Assembly (NCBI GenBank): GCA_035319305.1
Contig: DATHCY010000270.1
Coordinates: 1 to 8,536, forward strand
Length of the DNA: 8,536 bases
Origin: Methanocella_A sp035319305
Lineage (GTDB): Archaea > Halobacteriota > Methanocellia > Methanocellales > Methanocellaceae
Direction of reading: 5' to 3'
The notes beneath the pieces were generated by a model. It saw only the letters and a program-made list of their open reading frames with translations, made no database searches and was not told the DNA's origin. Below, one piece after another: positions 1 to 6,989 of the stretch. The number at the start of each line of letters is the position of its first letter. Within the stretch, counting starts at the first letter, position 1. The position numbers were made by a program, and so were the translations under genes.

Positions 1-1
1 C

Positions 2-424
2 GTCAGCCTGGGCATCGCGGCCCTTATGCTGAAGAGCGCGATCGACTTAGGGCGGGAGACGATTCGCATTGCCGGGGGTGAGGTGCCGGACCTCTCTCAG
101 TATGAGCTCGGTATCGAGAAGAGGATATGGGAGATAAGGAAGTATCGTTTCAAGTTCTGGATACTGTTCCTGCTCTGGGAGCCCCGGACTTCTGGGGAGT
201 TGGAGGAGATCTTCTCCGAAAAAAATGCCCGGGTGCTGAGGCATGTCGCCGAAAGGTTGAAGGGTCGGCTTGGACATGGCACAGTACTACGCCGTATGCA
301 TGTGCGAGTTGATGGGCAAGGGGCTGGTCGTGAGGGATGGTGAGCGTTCTTGACGCGGGAGGGCGCACGGAAGGTGGGCGGGGCGATGGCTGCACGGGGC
401 AACGTCCACCTGGAGCCCTTGTAA
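2..424 (+). pseudogene. 3' end of a frameshifted membrane protein (CDF-like last helix) with C-terminal winged helix
   Basis: The frame is open from the window edge (VSLGIAALMLKSAIDLGRET...) and the 5' part is missing. The first segment resembles the last membrane helix of cation diffusion facilitators (metal-ion efflux). This is a family guess from pattern, not a firm match. A charged linker follows, then a helix-rich segment (KFWILFLLWEPRTSGELEEIF). In the next frame come MAQYYAVCMCELMGKGLVV and RDGER, and back in the first frame FLTREGARKVGGAMAARG and a TAA at 422-424. The LTREG wing is typical of winged-helix DNA-binding domains. The reading needs an extra G removed at 272-273 (CTT-G-GAC) and a T restored at 347-348 (CGT-TTC). 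Because the two shifts compensate and protein-like sequence continues throughout, this is one gene with lesions or base-calling errors. It converges on the regulator gene 28 bases away. Confidence 0.6.
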
Positions 425-452
425 GTCGCGGCTGCCGTGCGGGATGACGGTG

Positions 453-1286
453 TCAAGGTCCCGGCTTTCCCTGTGCAAACCGATCTTCGATCATGTTCTT
501 CATTATAAAGATCATGCCCTTGTTCGTCGAGCTGATCGCGCCCAGAGAATCGGTCTTCAGTGGTGGAACGAAGAGGACTTCGGCATCGTCGACTATTAGC
601 GTAAAGATATTATCCATGTCGATCGCGCCTATCTGGTCCATAGCCGCCATGCGCTGGGCTTTTTCGGGGTTCGCAGCGTTCCCCGCACTGGCTATCTGTT
701 CTCGGGTCAGCGTTACGATTTCCGCCTTGCCCTTCCCGAACAGCCGCTCCAGGCGTTTTTGCGTTTCCCGGTCATCGGACATCAGGAGCATCTGCAGCCT
801 GATGCCTTTTACTGCCAGCCCTTCGAAATAGTATGTGTACTTCGCCGACATCTGGCAGAAGATGCTTTCCCGGGCGTTCTCGAGCATGTCCCGGATCTTG
901 AGATCAAAGCTCTTGCTGCCGAACAGGTAGCAGAGTGGTGGTATGGGCTTTTCAACCAGGGGCTGGCGCTCCAGAGCCCGGAATTGCGCCAGGACTTCGT
1001 CCTTCGCCGCCTCATGCTTCCTCATCAGCACCCCCATCGCGATCGATGGCGCGATCGCCTGGTACAGAGCTGGCCGTGGACTCGTCTGGATGATCAGCCC
1101 AGTCTCTTCCAGCGTTCGGAGGCCGTCGTATATCCGCGGCTTGGAGACATCAAGCACTTCCAGCAGATCCTTGACCTCGGCGTAGCCCAGTAGGACTAGA
1201 GCGGCATAGATCTTAGCTTCGGACTCCAGCAGCCCCAGCTCGGAGAGTGACATTATAAGCTGCTGCGGCAATGGTATAGACTTCAT
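453..1286 (-). CDS. TrmB-family transcriptional regulator
   Basis: Archaeal cytoplasmic DNA-binding regulator of 277 aa. Residues about 12-80 form a winged helix of the TrmB type (SELGLLESEAKIYAALVLLG, then VSKPRIYDGLRTLEETGLI as the recognition region). Residues 85-110 are a charged, probably coiled-coil dimer linker. Residues 115-270 look like the PLD-like effector domain usual in this family (FGSKSFDLKIRDMLENARESIF, later DNIFTLIVDDAEVLFVPP). I chose the ATG at 1286 because GGGAG lies five bases upstream (1296-1292). A TTG at 1310 in the same frame would add eight residues but lies inside the inverted repeat. The gene is divergent from an MFS exporter, and the shared intergenic region carries a twice-repeated palindrome, so it most likely represses the exporter and itself. 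The ligand is unknown; for an exporter partner it may be a toxic small molecule (inference). TrmB relatives also sense sugars. Confidence 0.88.
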   Translation of the reverse strand: MKSIPLPQQLIMSLSELGLLESEAKIYAALVLLGYAEVKDLLEVLDVSKPRIYDGLRTLEETGLIIQTSPRPALYQAIAPSIAMGVLMRKHEAAKDEVLAQFRALERQPLVEKPIPPLCYLFGSKSFDLKIRDMLENARESIFCQMSAKYTYYFEGLAVKGIRLQMLLMSDDRETQKRLERLFGKGKAEIVTLTREQIASAGNAANPEKAQRMAAMDQIGAIDMDNIFTLIVDDAEVLFVPPLKTDSLGAISSTNKGMIFIMKNMIEDRFAQGKPGP

Positions 1287-1300
1287 AGCGGCTCCCAACC

Positions 1301-1324
1301 CAGTTGTCAAATATTTATTTACTG
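1301..1324. promoter_or_regulatory. Probable operator 1 (degenerate inverted repeat) at the regulator promoter
   Basis: CAGTTGTCAA (1301-1310), four bases, then TTATTTACTG (1315-1324). The left arm matches the arms of the second operator. The right arm keeps six of ten positions of TTGACAACTG. It lies between the TATA-like element and the regulator ATG, where the regulator transcript would start, fitting autorepression. Confidence 0.5.
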
Positions 1325-1332
1325 AAACACAA

Positions 1333-1344
1333 CCTATATATACA
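1333..1344. promoter_or_regulatory. TATA box, possibly shared by divergent genes
   Basis: CCTATATATACA contains an eight-base alternating TATATATA (1335-1342), a good archaeal TBP site in an AT-rich gap. Read rightward, transcription would start near 1363-1367, at the left edge of operator 2, about 42 bases before the exporter ATG. Read leftward it would start near 1310-1314, inside operator 1. The sequence is nearly symmetric, so it could serve both genes. Start sites are estimated from usual archaeal spacing. Confidence 0.5.
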
Positions 1345-1363
1345 TTTTACGTAGATAACAAAT

Positions 1364-1387
1364 CAGTTGCCAATTTTTTGACAACTG
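1364..1387. promoter_or_regulatory. Probable operator 2 (strong inverted repeat) at the exporter promoter
   Basis: CAGTTGCCAA (1364-1373), TTTT, then TTGACAACTG (1378-1387): a 10-4-10 palindrome with a single mismatch between arms. It sits downstream of the TATA box and upstream of the exporter ATG, covering the expected transcription start. A bound dimer there would block initiation or escape. The TrmB-type protein encoded next door is the obvious binder (inference). Confidence 0.65.
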
Positions 1388-1407
1388 AATAAAACGTAAG
1401 GGATAAA

Positions 1408-2835
1408 ATGAGAGAAAACATCGCAACCGCAACGAAAAAGAGCATATTTTCGTCGCCTTACTACGTGCTGATCGTGCTGACGATCGGCGTCGTCATGATG
1501 ATGCTGGATTCGTACATCTTCTCGCCGGCACTGCCCACGATCGTGAAAGACTTCGGCACTTCATATGACATGGTCGCCTGGGTAATGACCCTGTACATGC
1601 TGGTATCAACCGCAGTCATGCCCCTGGCCGGAAAAATGTCGGACATCTTCGGCCGAAAGCGGATCTTCATCGCCGGCGTGATCTTCTTCACCATAGGCTC
1701 GCTGCTGAGCAGCCTGGCCTGGGACATCAACTCACTGATCATCTTCCGCGGCGTCCAGGCCATCGGCGGCGGCATCATTATGCCCGCAGCCATGGCCGCC
1801 ATGAGCAGCGCCGCGCCCCCCGAACAACTGGGCAAGACAATGGGCTCGCTAATGTCGGTGAGTGCGTTGGCCATGATCTTCGGGCCCAACATCGGCGGGT
1901 ACGTCATCGAGCACTTCGGCTGGCGCTCTGTCTTCTACATCAACCTTCCAATAGGGATCATCGCCATCCTGCTGGCACTAAAGTTTCAGGAAAGCTACGG
2001 CAAAGGAAAACGCCACATCGACTTCGTGGGATCAGGCCTGCTCGCGGGAGGACTGGCTGCGCTGGTACTGGGCCTCAACCAACTCGAAAGCCATCCGCTG
2101 AATGACATCACAGTATTCCCGTTCTTCGTCGCCATGGTGCTGGCAGGACTGGTACTCTACTGGTACGAGCGGCGGACCCCCGAGCCCATCCTGGACATGA
2201 AGATCCTGCTCAAGAGCGACTTCCTCTCATTGAACGTAGCCATGATGCTACTCTTCTTCGGCATGATGTGCGCCATGGCGTACGTGTCGACCTTCGCCCA
2301 AACCGCCCTCAACCTGGGCATCCAGGATAGTGGAACCATCATGACACCGCTCTCGGTCACCATGTTCATCGCAGGCATCGTCTGCGGCATCATCCTCGAC
2401 AAGATCGGGCCGAAGCCCTTGCTGCTAGCGAGCGGCTTGATCACGACCGTAGCAATGCTCATGATGACCTACTATGTGAGCGACACCGTCACGCTCGCTG
2501 AAACGCTCGTCGTCATCGGCCTCGGCATGGGCGCGGGCATGGGCGCGTCCACCATCGCCCTAATAATGGTCACCCCAGGAACGGAACGAGGCATAAGCAT
2601 GGGCGTCTTGACCACCTTCCGAGGCGTAGGCGGCCTGATCGCCCCGGTAGTCGGCGGATATTTCATCAACGAGGCGCTGCACCACACGATGACCTACAGC
2701 CAAGCGTTCACCCACCTGTACCTGACATCGACGATAGCAGTAGCCCTATCATTCCTGCTGCTGACATACCTCGTCTTCCGAATCCGGAAGATCCCCCGAC
2801 CAGTAGCACCGTCAATCCGACAAGCGCAATCCTGA
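1408..2835 (+). CDS. MFS multidrug exporter, DHA2 (14-TM) type
   Basis: Integral membrane proton-coupled antiporter of 475 aa, the usual length for the EmrB/QacA-like DHA2 family. Visible signatures are the first-helix motif LDSYIFSPALPTI (33-45), the loop 2-3 motif A GKMSDIFGRKRIF (75-87), motif B with the conserved Arg (IIFRGVQAIGGG, 111-122), and the antiporter motif C region ALAMIFGPNIGGYVIEHFGW (153-172), followed by INLPIG. Glycine-rich hydrophobic helices continue to about residue 460, and the tail is basic. The ATG follows AAGGGA at a short distance (weak ribosome site). It is transcribed away from the TrmB-type regulator behind a palindromic operator, so expression is probably induced when the regulator's ligand appears. 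The substrate cannot be read from the sequence; toxic organic compounds are typical for the family. No frame damage is seen. Confidence 0.92.
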   Translation: MRENIATATKKSIFSSPYYVLIVLTIGVVMMMLDSYIFSPALPTIVKDFGTSYDMVAWVMTLYMLVSTAVMPLAGKMSDIFGRKRIFIAGVIFFTIGSLLSSLAWDINSLIIFRGVQAIGGGIIMPAAMAAMSSAAPPEQLGKTMGSLMSVSALAMIFGPNIGGYVIEHFGWRSVFYINLPIGIIAILLALKFQESYGKGKRHIDFVGSGLLAGGLAALVLGLNQLESHPLNDITVFPFFVAMVLAGLVLYWYERRTPEPILDMKILLKSDFLSLNVAMMLLFFGMMCAMAYVSTFAQTALNLGIQDSGTIMTPLSVTMFIAGIVCGIILDKIGPKPLLLASGLITTVAMLMMTYYVSDTVTLAETLVVIGLGMGAGMGASTIALIMVTPGTERGISMGVLTTFRGVGGLIAPVVGGYFINEALHHTMTYSQAFTHLYLTSTIAVALSFLLLTYLVFRIRKIPRPVAPSIRQAQS

Positions 2836-2845
2836 CGGCCACGAG

Positions 2846-2859
2846 CCTTTACTTTTTCT
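2846..2859 (+). terminator. U-tract terminator after the exporter
   Basis: CCTTTACTTTTTCT begins 11 bases after the TGA of the exporter gene. Short T-rich tracts without a strong hairpin are the usual archaeal intrinsic terminators. No stable stem precedes it. Confidence 0.4.
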
Positions 2860-2967
2860 ACGCTCACGACTACCATTACCGGGAATGACGCTGACGACAA
2901 TCAGGATGGAAAACAGATTGCCTGACTATCATAATAGGAGAGATACCAGATATAAGAAAGATACTAT

Positions 2968-3021
2968 ATTCAGGATCCTGTCTCGAAGGAGGGTCTGCCG
3001 GTTCGAATCCGGCCCCCTGCA
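2968..3021 (+). other. 3' half of a tRNA-Leu(CAG) gene, attachment-site-like remnant
   Basis: Visible in order: anticodon loop TTCAGGA (2969-2975, anticodon CAG), 3' anticodon stem TCCTG (2976-2980), a long variable arm with a CTC-GAAG-GAG hairpin (2982-2991) as in Leu tRNAs, T arm GCCGG-TTCGAAT-CCGGC (2997-3013), acceptor strand CCCCTGC (3014-3020) and discriminator A (3021). The matching 5' acceptor GCAGGGG, the D arm and the 5' anticodon stem CAGGA are absent; the bases before 2968 are unrelated AT-rich sequence. It is therefore not a functional tRNA gene. A fragment from the anticodon loop to the 3' end is the classic leftover of integration by SSV/pNOB8-type integrases into archaeal tRNA genes. 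With this orientation the inserted DNA would lie to the left, and the rebuilt intact tRNA further left, outside the window. No integrase gene is visible here. Confidence 0.75.
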
Positions 3022-3225
3022 CTCCCATAGGCGATTTTCCGGTTATCACACTGTTAGGATGGGCCCTGCGCTCCATCTCAAGCTGAGTGATTCGGGTTTA
3101 TTTCATGGCCACTATTACTTATGGTTTTGCGTTCCGTAGGATGGTAGCACTACAAGCGATTAAAATTTTATCGGTTAGCTATTTACTGTACTACAAACCT
3201 ATGTTCTAATCCCGGAAAAAATTTG
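3022..3225. other. Non-coding gap between tRNA fragment and kinase
   Basis: No credible gene on either strand; translations crossing the tRNA fragment are artefacts. It holds an imperfect palindrome CGATTAAAATTTTATCG (3157-3173) and two copies of TAGGATGG (3056-3063 and 3137-3144), neither with an assigned role. Confidence 0.5.
3214..3225 (-). terminator. U-tract terminator after the kinase
   Basis: On the minus strand the kinase TAA (3228-3226) is followed at once by CAAATTTTTTCC. The six-T run (3221-3216) fits an archaeal U-tract terminator. No stem is visible. Confidence 0.35.
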
Positions 3226-5286
3226 TTACTCGTTGATAGTCGGTAGTATAACCACGAACTTGGCGCCTTTCGTGTGGTCTCCAGGTACCCGGTCCTCGAT
3301 CAAGACTCGGCCGCCGTAACTGTCCACTATCGATCTGACCAGGTAGAGACCGAGGCCCATGCCCTTAGCCTTGTTCGTGCCTTTCAGCATCCGGTTGAAA
3401 ATCCTCTCCTTGTAATCGTCTGGGATGCCCGGACCATCATCCTCAACGCTGACACGGTAATATCGTCTGCCATTATCATTCACCATGTCGAGGATGATGT
3501 GGATGTCTGCATGGTCTCCGGTGTGTTTGATTGCGTTGCCCACCAGGTTAGCGAACACGTCGTGCAGCAACTCGTTAGCCAGGACATAGCAGTGTCCGCA
3601 CCCGTTGTGAAGCGTCACCGTCTTGCCAGGCGCCACTCCAAACTCCTGCTGAACGTCCATAAGCACCCCCACCAAATCCACACTCCTAGCTTGGAGTGTG
3701 CCATCGGCGTGCATTTGCAGCTTCTGCACGTTCCGAATCAATTGGGCGCTCCGGCGGAGTACCTCGACGGGCTTCTCAATCATCTCATCATGCTGCACGC
3801 CCGGAGGCGTGCCTAGGGCCAATTCGAGGTAGCTCAACGCGATCTGATGCATGTTATTGATATCGTGGCCCATCAAGTCCAGGTAGAGTTCAGCCTGCTG
3901 CTTAGCCTCTAATAAGCTCTCCTCTGCATGTTTCAGCTGGGAAATGTCAGTGCCGATGCATAGTAGTTCGGCCAGATCCCCATTTTCATTGTAGATGGCT
4001 TTGTTAGTCCAGGAGATCCAGACGAGCCGACCATCTTTGCATATGTTCTGATGAGCGTTTGTCCGGTATTCCTCCGGGCGCCGTAGCAAGTCGTCCAGCA
4101 TCGCCACCAGATCCCTGCCGGAAGAATCACTTTCCGGAATGATCGTCCCGATCGCCTTCCTGCCGACCACCTCCTCCCTGGAATAGCCGAAGAACCGCTC
4201 AGCAAACTCGTTGAAGTAAGTGATATTCCCCTCCCAGTCCGACCGCAGAATAATACTATTAGCATTCCCGACCAACTCCCGATAATTCTCCTCACTCTCC
4301 TGAAACGCATCCTCAGCCTGCTTGCGCTCAGTAATATCGACATGAATCCAAAGTCTTCCGGACTTTTCCCCGTAAATAGTGAGCGGGATATAGTCCCGCA
4401 GACATGTACGCCCAGCCTGCATGGTCACTTCCTCGCCGATGACAGGCTGCTGTTGATCTACGATCAGTTTTATTCTGGCCACAGCATCGTCAGGATTAAC
4501 ATACCGATCCTTGATCTTTCCTATCATTTCGGATGCGTTTAACCCCACCAATTCTTCTGGAGATTCTTTCAGGTCGAAGTAGTCGCAGAACGCCTGATTG
4601 GCGTACTCGATGCGGTTATCCAGGGTTACTAGCAAAACCGCAGCTCGCATGTTCGAAAGGATTTTGTAGAAACGTTCCATCATGACTTGAACCGCTTCTT
4701 CAGTCCGCTTACGCTCCGTGATATCGGTGATAGCGGTCATAAACCCGTTGATCTGCCCCTGGTTATTAGTCAATGGTGAAGCGCTCACGATCGCCCAGAG
4801 GACGGCGCCATCCTTGCGGAGATACCTTTGCTCATAACTGTTTATCAAGACCTTCTGCCGCCGTTCGGCGTTGTAACGCTTTGCAAGTATGGCGGCCTCG
4901 TCATCCATGAACTCGTACGCTATCTTGCCAATCATCTCTTCCGGGGTATAGCCGAGCATTTCGGCCATCCTTTTATTAACGAACACAGTCCGGACATCGA
5001 TATCGCAAACCCATATGCCCTCCGAGGCCGTCTCAACGATACGGCGATACCGATCCTCGCTCGCCCGCAGCGCCTCCTCAGCACTGCGCCAATCGGTGAT
5101 ATCCTTGTGAGTGGCCATGGCTCCAGTGATCTCGCCCTCGCTGTTCAGGATTGGCGCGCAACTCAAGGACGTATAGACCTGGCCACTACGGGCCATCACG
5201 ACGAAATCCTTGACCGCTCTCCATTCTTCAAAGCGAGATATAGTGGAGTATCCTCCAGGGTCATGGGCGTGCCGTCTGGCTTGCAT
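3226..5286 (-). CDS. Multi-PAS sensor histidine kinase, C-terminal part (frame 2)
   Basis: C-terminal two thirds of a cytoplasmic-looking sensor kinase; no membrane helix is seen. The meaningful frame starts near 5214; residues 1-21 of the open frame (from 5286) are out-of-frame sequence and the first internal ATG is at 5196. In 686-residue numbering: end of PAS3 (24-66, ends MATHKDITD); PAS4 (78-195, MLGYTPEEMIG, ITDITERKR); PAS5 (200-325); PAS6 (328-455, RFFGYSREEVVG). The kinase core has H-box LYLDLMGHDINNMHQ with phospho-acceptor His474, N-box HDVFANLVGNAIKHT (575-589), G1 EDDGPGIPDD (615-624) and G2 KGMGLGLYLVRSIVD (641-655). All ATP-binding boxes look intact. There is no receiver domain and no response regulator nearby, as is common for methanogen kinases. 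The signal sensed is unknown. The part encoded at 5196-6461 is the same gene, separated by one missing base. Confidence 0.85.
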   Translation of the reverse strand: MQARRHAHDPGGYSTISRFEEWRAVKDFVVMARSGQVYTSLSCAPILNSEGEITGAMATHKDITDWRSAEEALRASEDRYRRIVETASEGIWVCDIDVRTVFVNKRMAEMLGYTPEEMIGKIAYEFMDDEAAILAKRYNAERRQKVLINSYEQRYLRKDGAVLWAIVSASPLTNNQGQINGFMTAITDITERKRTEEAVQVMMERFYKILSNMRAAVLLVTLDNRIEYANQAFCDYFDLKESPEELVGLNASEMIGKIKDRYVNPDDAVARIKLIVDQQQPVIGEEVTMQAGRTCLRDYIPLTIYGEKSGRLWIHVDITERKQAEDAFQESEENYRELVGNANSIILRSDWEGNITYFNEFAERFFGYSREEVVGRKAIGTIIPESDSSGRDLVAMLDDLLRRPEEYRTNAHQNICKDGRLVWISWTNKAIYNENGDLAELLCIGTDISQLKHAEESLLEAKQQAELYLDLMGHDINNMHQIALSYLELALGTPPGVQHDEMIEKPVEVLRRSAQLIRNVQKLQMHADGTLQARSVDLVGVLMDVQQEFGVAPGKTVTLHNGCGHCYVLANELLHDVFANLVGNAIKHTGDHADIHIILDMVNDNGRRYYRVSVEDDGPGIPDDYKERIFNRMLKGTNKAKGMGLGLYLVRSIVDSYGGRVLIEDRVPGDHTKGAKFVVILPTINE

Positions 5287-6461
5287 ACTTGGGCTTTTTC
5301 GGTTCTGCCCTCGATGGGTGGGACGTCTTCAATATTGTAAGATGCCAGTATCCTTCTTGAAACCTCGTTGATATACGTGGCGTTACCGTCCTTATTGTAT
5401 ATAGCCAAGCCGTCCGGCATAGCATCAATGACTGCTTTTAGCTCACGGACCCTGTTCTCGGTCAGGCGAGTCGCTTCACGGATCGTCTCTTCGGCCCGCT
5501 TGTTCTCGGTGATGTCTCTGATATTGCCGTTCCGGTAAAGTGGTCGACCGTCACCATCCCGGGTCAGGGACATGTGATTGGACATCCAACGATACTCGCC
5601 ATTTTTGGCTCGTTGCCTGTAAACTGCCTCGGCGCTGCCTGTTTTATTCAGGTGTTCCATCGCCGCGTGCATTCCCGGCAAATCGTCCGGGTGGATCATG
5701 GACAGTGCAGTCGCCGAATCCATCGCCATATACTCCTCTGGCGTATAACCCATGACCGTTTCCGCGGAAGGGCTAACGTACACAAAACAACCAGTCAGCA
5801 CATTCAAACGATAAACGACATCGATAGAGCTTTCCAGCACGGATCTGAACCGGGCCTCGCTCTCTAGCAGCGTCTCCTCAGCCCGCCTGCGCTCGGTGAT
5901 AATTTGGGTTGCGACGGCAATTCCGTCCGGGATCGGCGTGACCGTGGCATGGAACCAATCATCCACCCCATCCACGTGGTAATGATCTTCGAATTCCGTC
6001 ACCCGTCCGGTTTCCACCGCCAGCTTGTACATAGCAAAGAAACGAGTCTGGGGAAATGTGGGGAAGATCTCGGTCATGCGGCGTCCCACGAGCTCCTCAG
6101 GCCTGTATCCCGCGGTCTCAGCAGCCCGAGCATTCTGGTATACATAAGCGAAGTCAACGATCTCGCCCCGGTCATTATAGAACGGCTTGAGAATCGTGAA
6201 ACGATCAAGAGAATTCTCCTGCACAACCCGGAAACGCTCTTCACTCACCCGCAGCTCTTCGATCGTCCTGCGATCAGCAGCGCCTGTTAAACCATCAGCT
6301 CCCCCATTTGACTTAAGCTCATCCTCCAGAAAAGCAACACGATCCTTGAGCTCATCAATAAGCTTATCCTTATATCTGAGCCTGTCTTTATCTTCGGTGT
6401 CTGCACTACGATGAGCGCTACCGAACTTCTTTCTGGAACCAGGTTTCGTTCTCATGCCCAT
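5196..6461 (-). CDS. Multi-PAS sensor histidine kinase, N-terminal part (frame 1)
   Basis: N-terminal 421 aa of the kinase whose catalytic half lies at 3226-5216. A basic start (MGMRTKPGSRKKFG) is followed by a predicted coiled coil (22-52, RLRYKDKLIDELKDRVAFLE), PAS1 (about 73-192, GYRPEELVGRRMTEIFP), PAS2 (about 202-322, VMGYTPEEYMAMDSA, ending GNIRDITENKRAEE) and the first part of PAS3 (338-416, GLAIYNKDGNATYINEVS, ending LYLALKNGER). Then the frame runs into SRISS and a stop. Shifting by one base at GAGCGG-TCAAGG (5219-5209) continues the PAS3 domain as VKDFVVMARSGQVYTSLSCA. One G lost from a GGG run at 5215-5214 explains the break, giving an original gene of about 1078 codons. The ATG at 6461 follows GGTGG closely; the ATG at 6455 has better spacing to it. 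If the break is real, this half has no kinase domain. Confidence 0.85.
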   Translation of the reverse strand: MGMRTKPGSRKKFGSAHRSADTEDKDRLRYKDKLIDELKDRVAFLEDELKSNGGADGLTGAADRRTIEELRVSEERFRVVQENSLDRFTILKPFYNDRGEIVDFAYVYQNARAAETAGYRPEELVGRRMTEIFPTFPQTRFFAMYKLAVETGRVTEFEDHYHVDGVDDWFHATVTPIPDGIAVATQIITERRRAEETLLESEARFRSVLESSIDVVYRLNVLTGCFVYVSPSAETVMGYTPEEYMAMDSATALSMIHPDDLPGMHAAMEHLNKTGSAEAVYRQRAKNGEYRWMSNHMSLTRDGDGRPLYRNGNIRDITENKRAEETIREATRLTENRVRELKAVIDAMPDGLAIYNKDGNATYINEVSRRILASYNIEDVPPIEGRTEKAQVCKPDGTPMTLEDTPLYLALKNGERSRISS

Positions 6462-6498
6462 TAACCACCAAAATTCATACGACCGTAAAGTTACCGCT

Positions 6499-6530
6499 TA
6501 GACATATAATAATATCGGAAATATAGATAA
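6499..6530 (-). promoter_or_regulatory. Possible promoter region of the kinase
   Basis: On the minus strand this AT-rich stretch contains TTTTTATCTATATTT (6533-6519) and ATATTATTATATGT (6515-6502), both acceptable archaeal TATA-like elements 40-70 bases before the kinase ATG. I cannot tell which is used. Confidence 0.3.
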
Positions 6531-6539
6531 AAACGATAT

Positions 6540-6890
6540 TTGCAGATTTAAGGTCCAAGCAACTCAATCGCAAATGTTGCCCTACGACAAAATCTGGAGA
6601 CCGCTATTTTGGTTACAGATACTACCGCTTGGACTGCACTCGGCATTGTTAACATCTAACATCAAACCGTTTCTGACGATTCGATAAAATTCGACCGTAG
6701 GATCCAAATCGGCGATCAGCACAACATGACACGGGCGCGTCACATTGACCCATATAGGGCGGATTAAATTACATCAGCAGTGGTATAATCCAATATGCAC
6801 AACCCAACATGACGAATCAATAGCCAGCGCAGACAATACACGTAATGTGCTGCTTGATCGCGACTGACCTTCCCGACAGGGATCATCATA
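6540..6890. other. Gene-free stretch upstream of transposon remnant
   Basis: About 350 bases with no protein-like reading frame on either strand, no tRNA and no repeat array. Base composition is mixed, unlike a pure promoter region, so it may be eroded sequence. I see nothing identifiable in it. Confidence 0.5.
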
Positions 6891-6891
6891 C

Positions 6892-6941
6892 CCCACCTAT
6901 CAATGGGAATACGACTGGCTTCTTATAGGTGGGCGACTCAC
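6892..6941. repeat. Hairpin with transposon-end-like tail
   Basis: CCCACCTAT (6892-6900) and ATAGGTGGG (6925-6933) are perfect nine-base inverted repeats around a 24-base loop. The tail GGTGGGCGACTCAC (6928-6941) resembles GGTGGGAGCAGTCAC at the end of the TnpB remnant (7274-7287 region). A second possible pairing, AATGGG (6902-6907) with CCCATT (6942-6947), overlaps it. It may be the left end of the IS200/IS605-type element or the right end of another copy. Confidence 0.5.
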
Positions 6942-6989
6942 CCCATTAATATCAGGTTCGTCTTAAACTAGTCGATGTGGTACTTGTAA

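Noticed and set aside
759..1193. 144-codon plus-strand frame opposite the regulator
   Set aside because: It is antisense to a well-supported TrmB-type gene, has no ribosome site and shows no family features.
1287..1310. TTG start for the regulator, eight codons upstream
   Set aside because: It lies within the palindromic operator and has no ribosome site; the ATG at 1286 has GGGAG at good spacing.
2968..3021. A functional tRNA-Leu gene, possibly with an intron
   Set aside because: No GCAGGGG acceptor strand, D arm or 5' anticodon stem is found upstream, so an intron cannot account for the missing half.
2876..3139. Short reading frames on both strands containing phrases such as GVQGAGFEPADPPS and RRRVCRFESGPL
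   Set aside because: These are the well-known false translations of tRNA T-arm and acceptor sequence; the DNA there is the tRNA-Leu fragment.
3274..3816. 180-codon plus-strand frame opposite the kinase core
   Set aside because: It lies fully inside the complementary strand of the ATPase and H-box region; its composition reflects the kinase codons.
4828..5340. 170-codon plus-strand frame opposite the kinase
   Set aside because: It is a shadow of PAS3/PAS4 codons with no independent signals.
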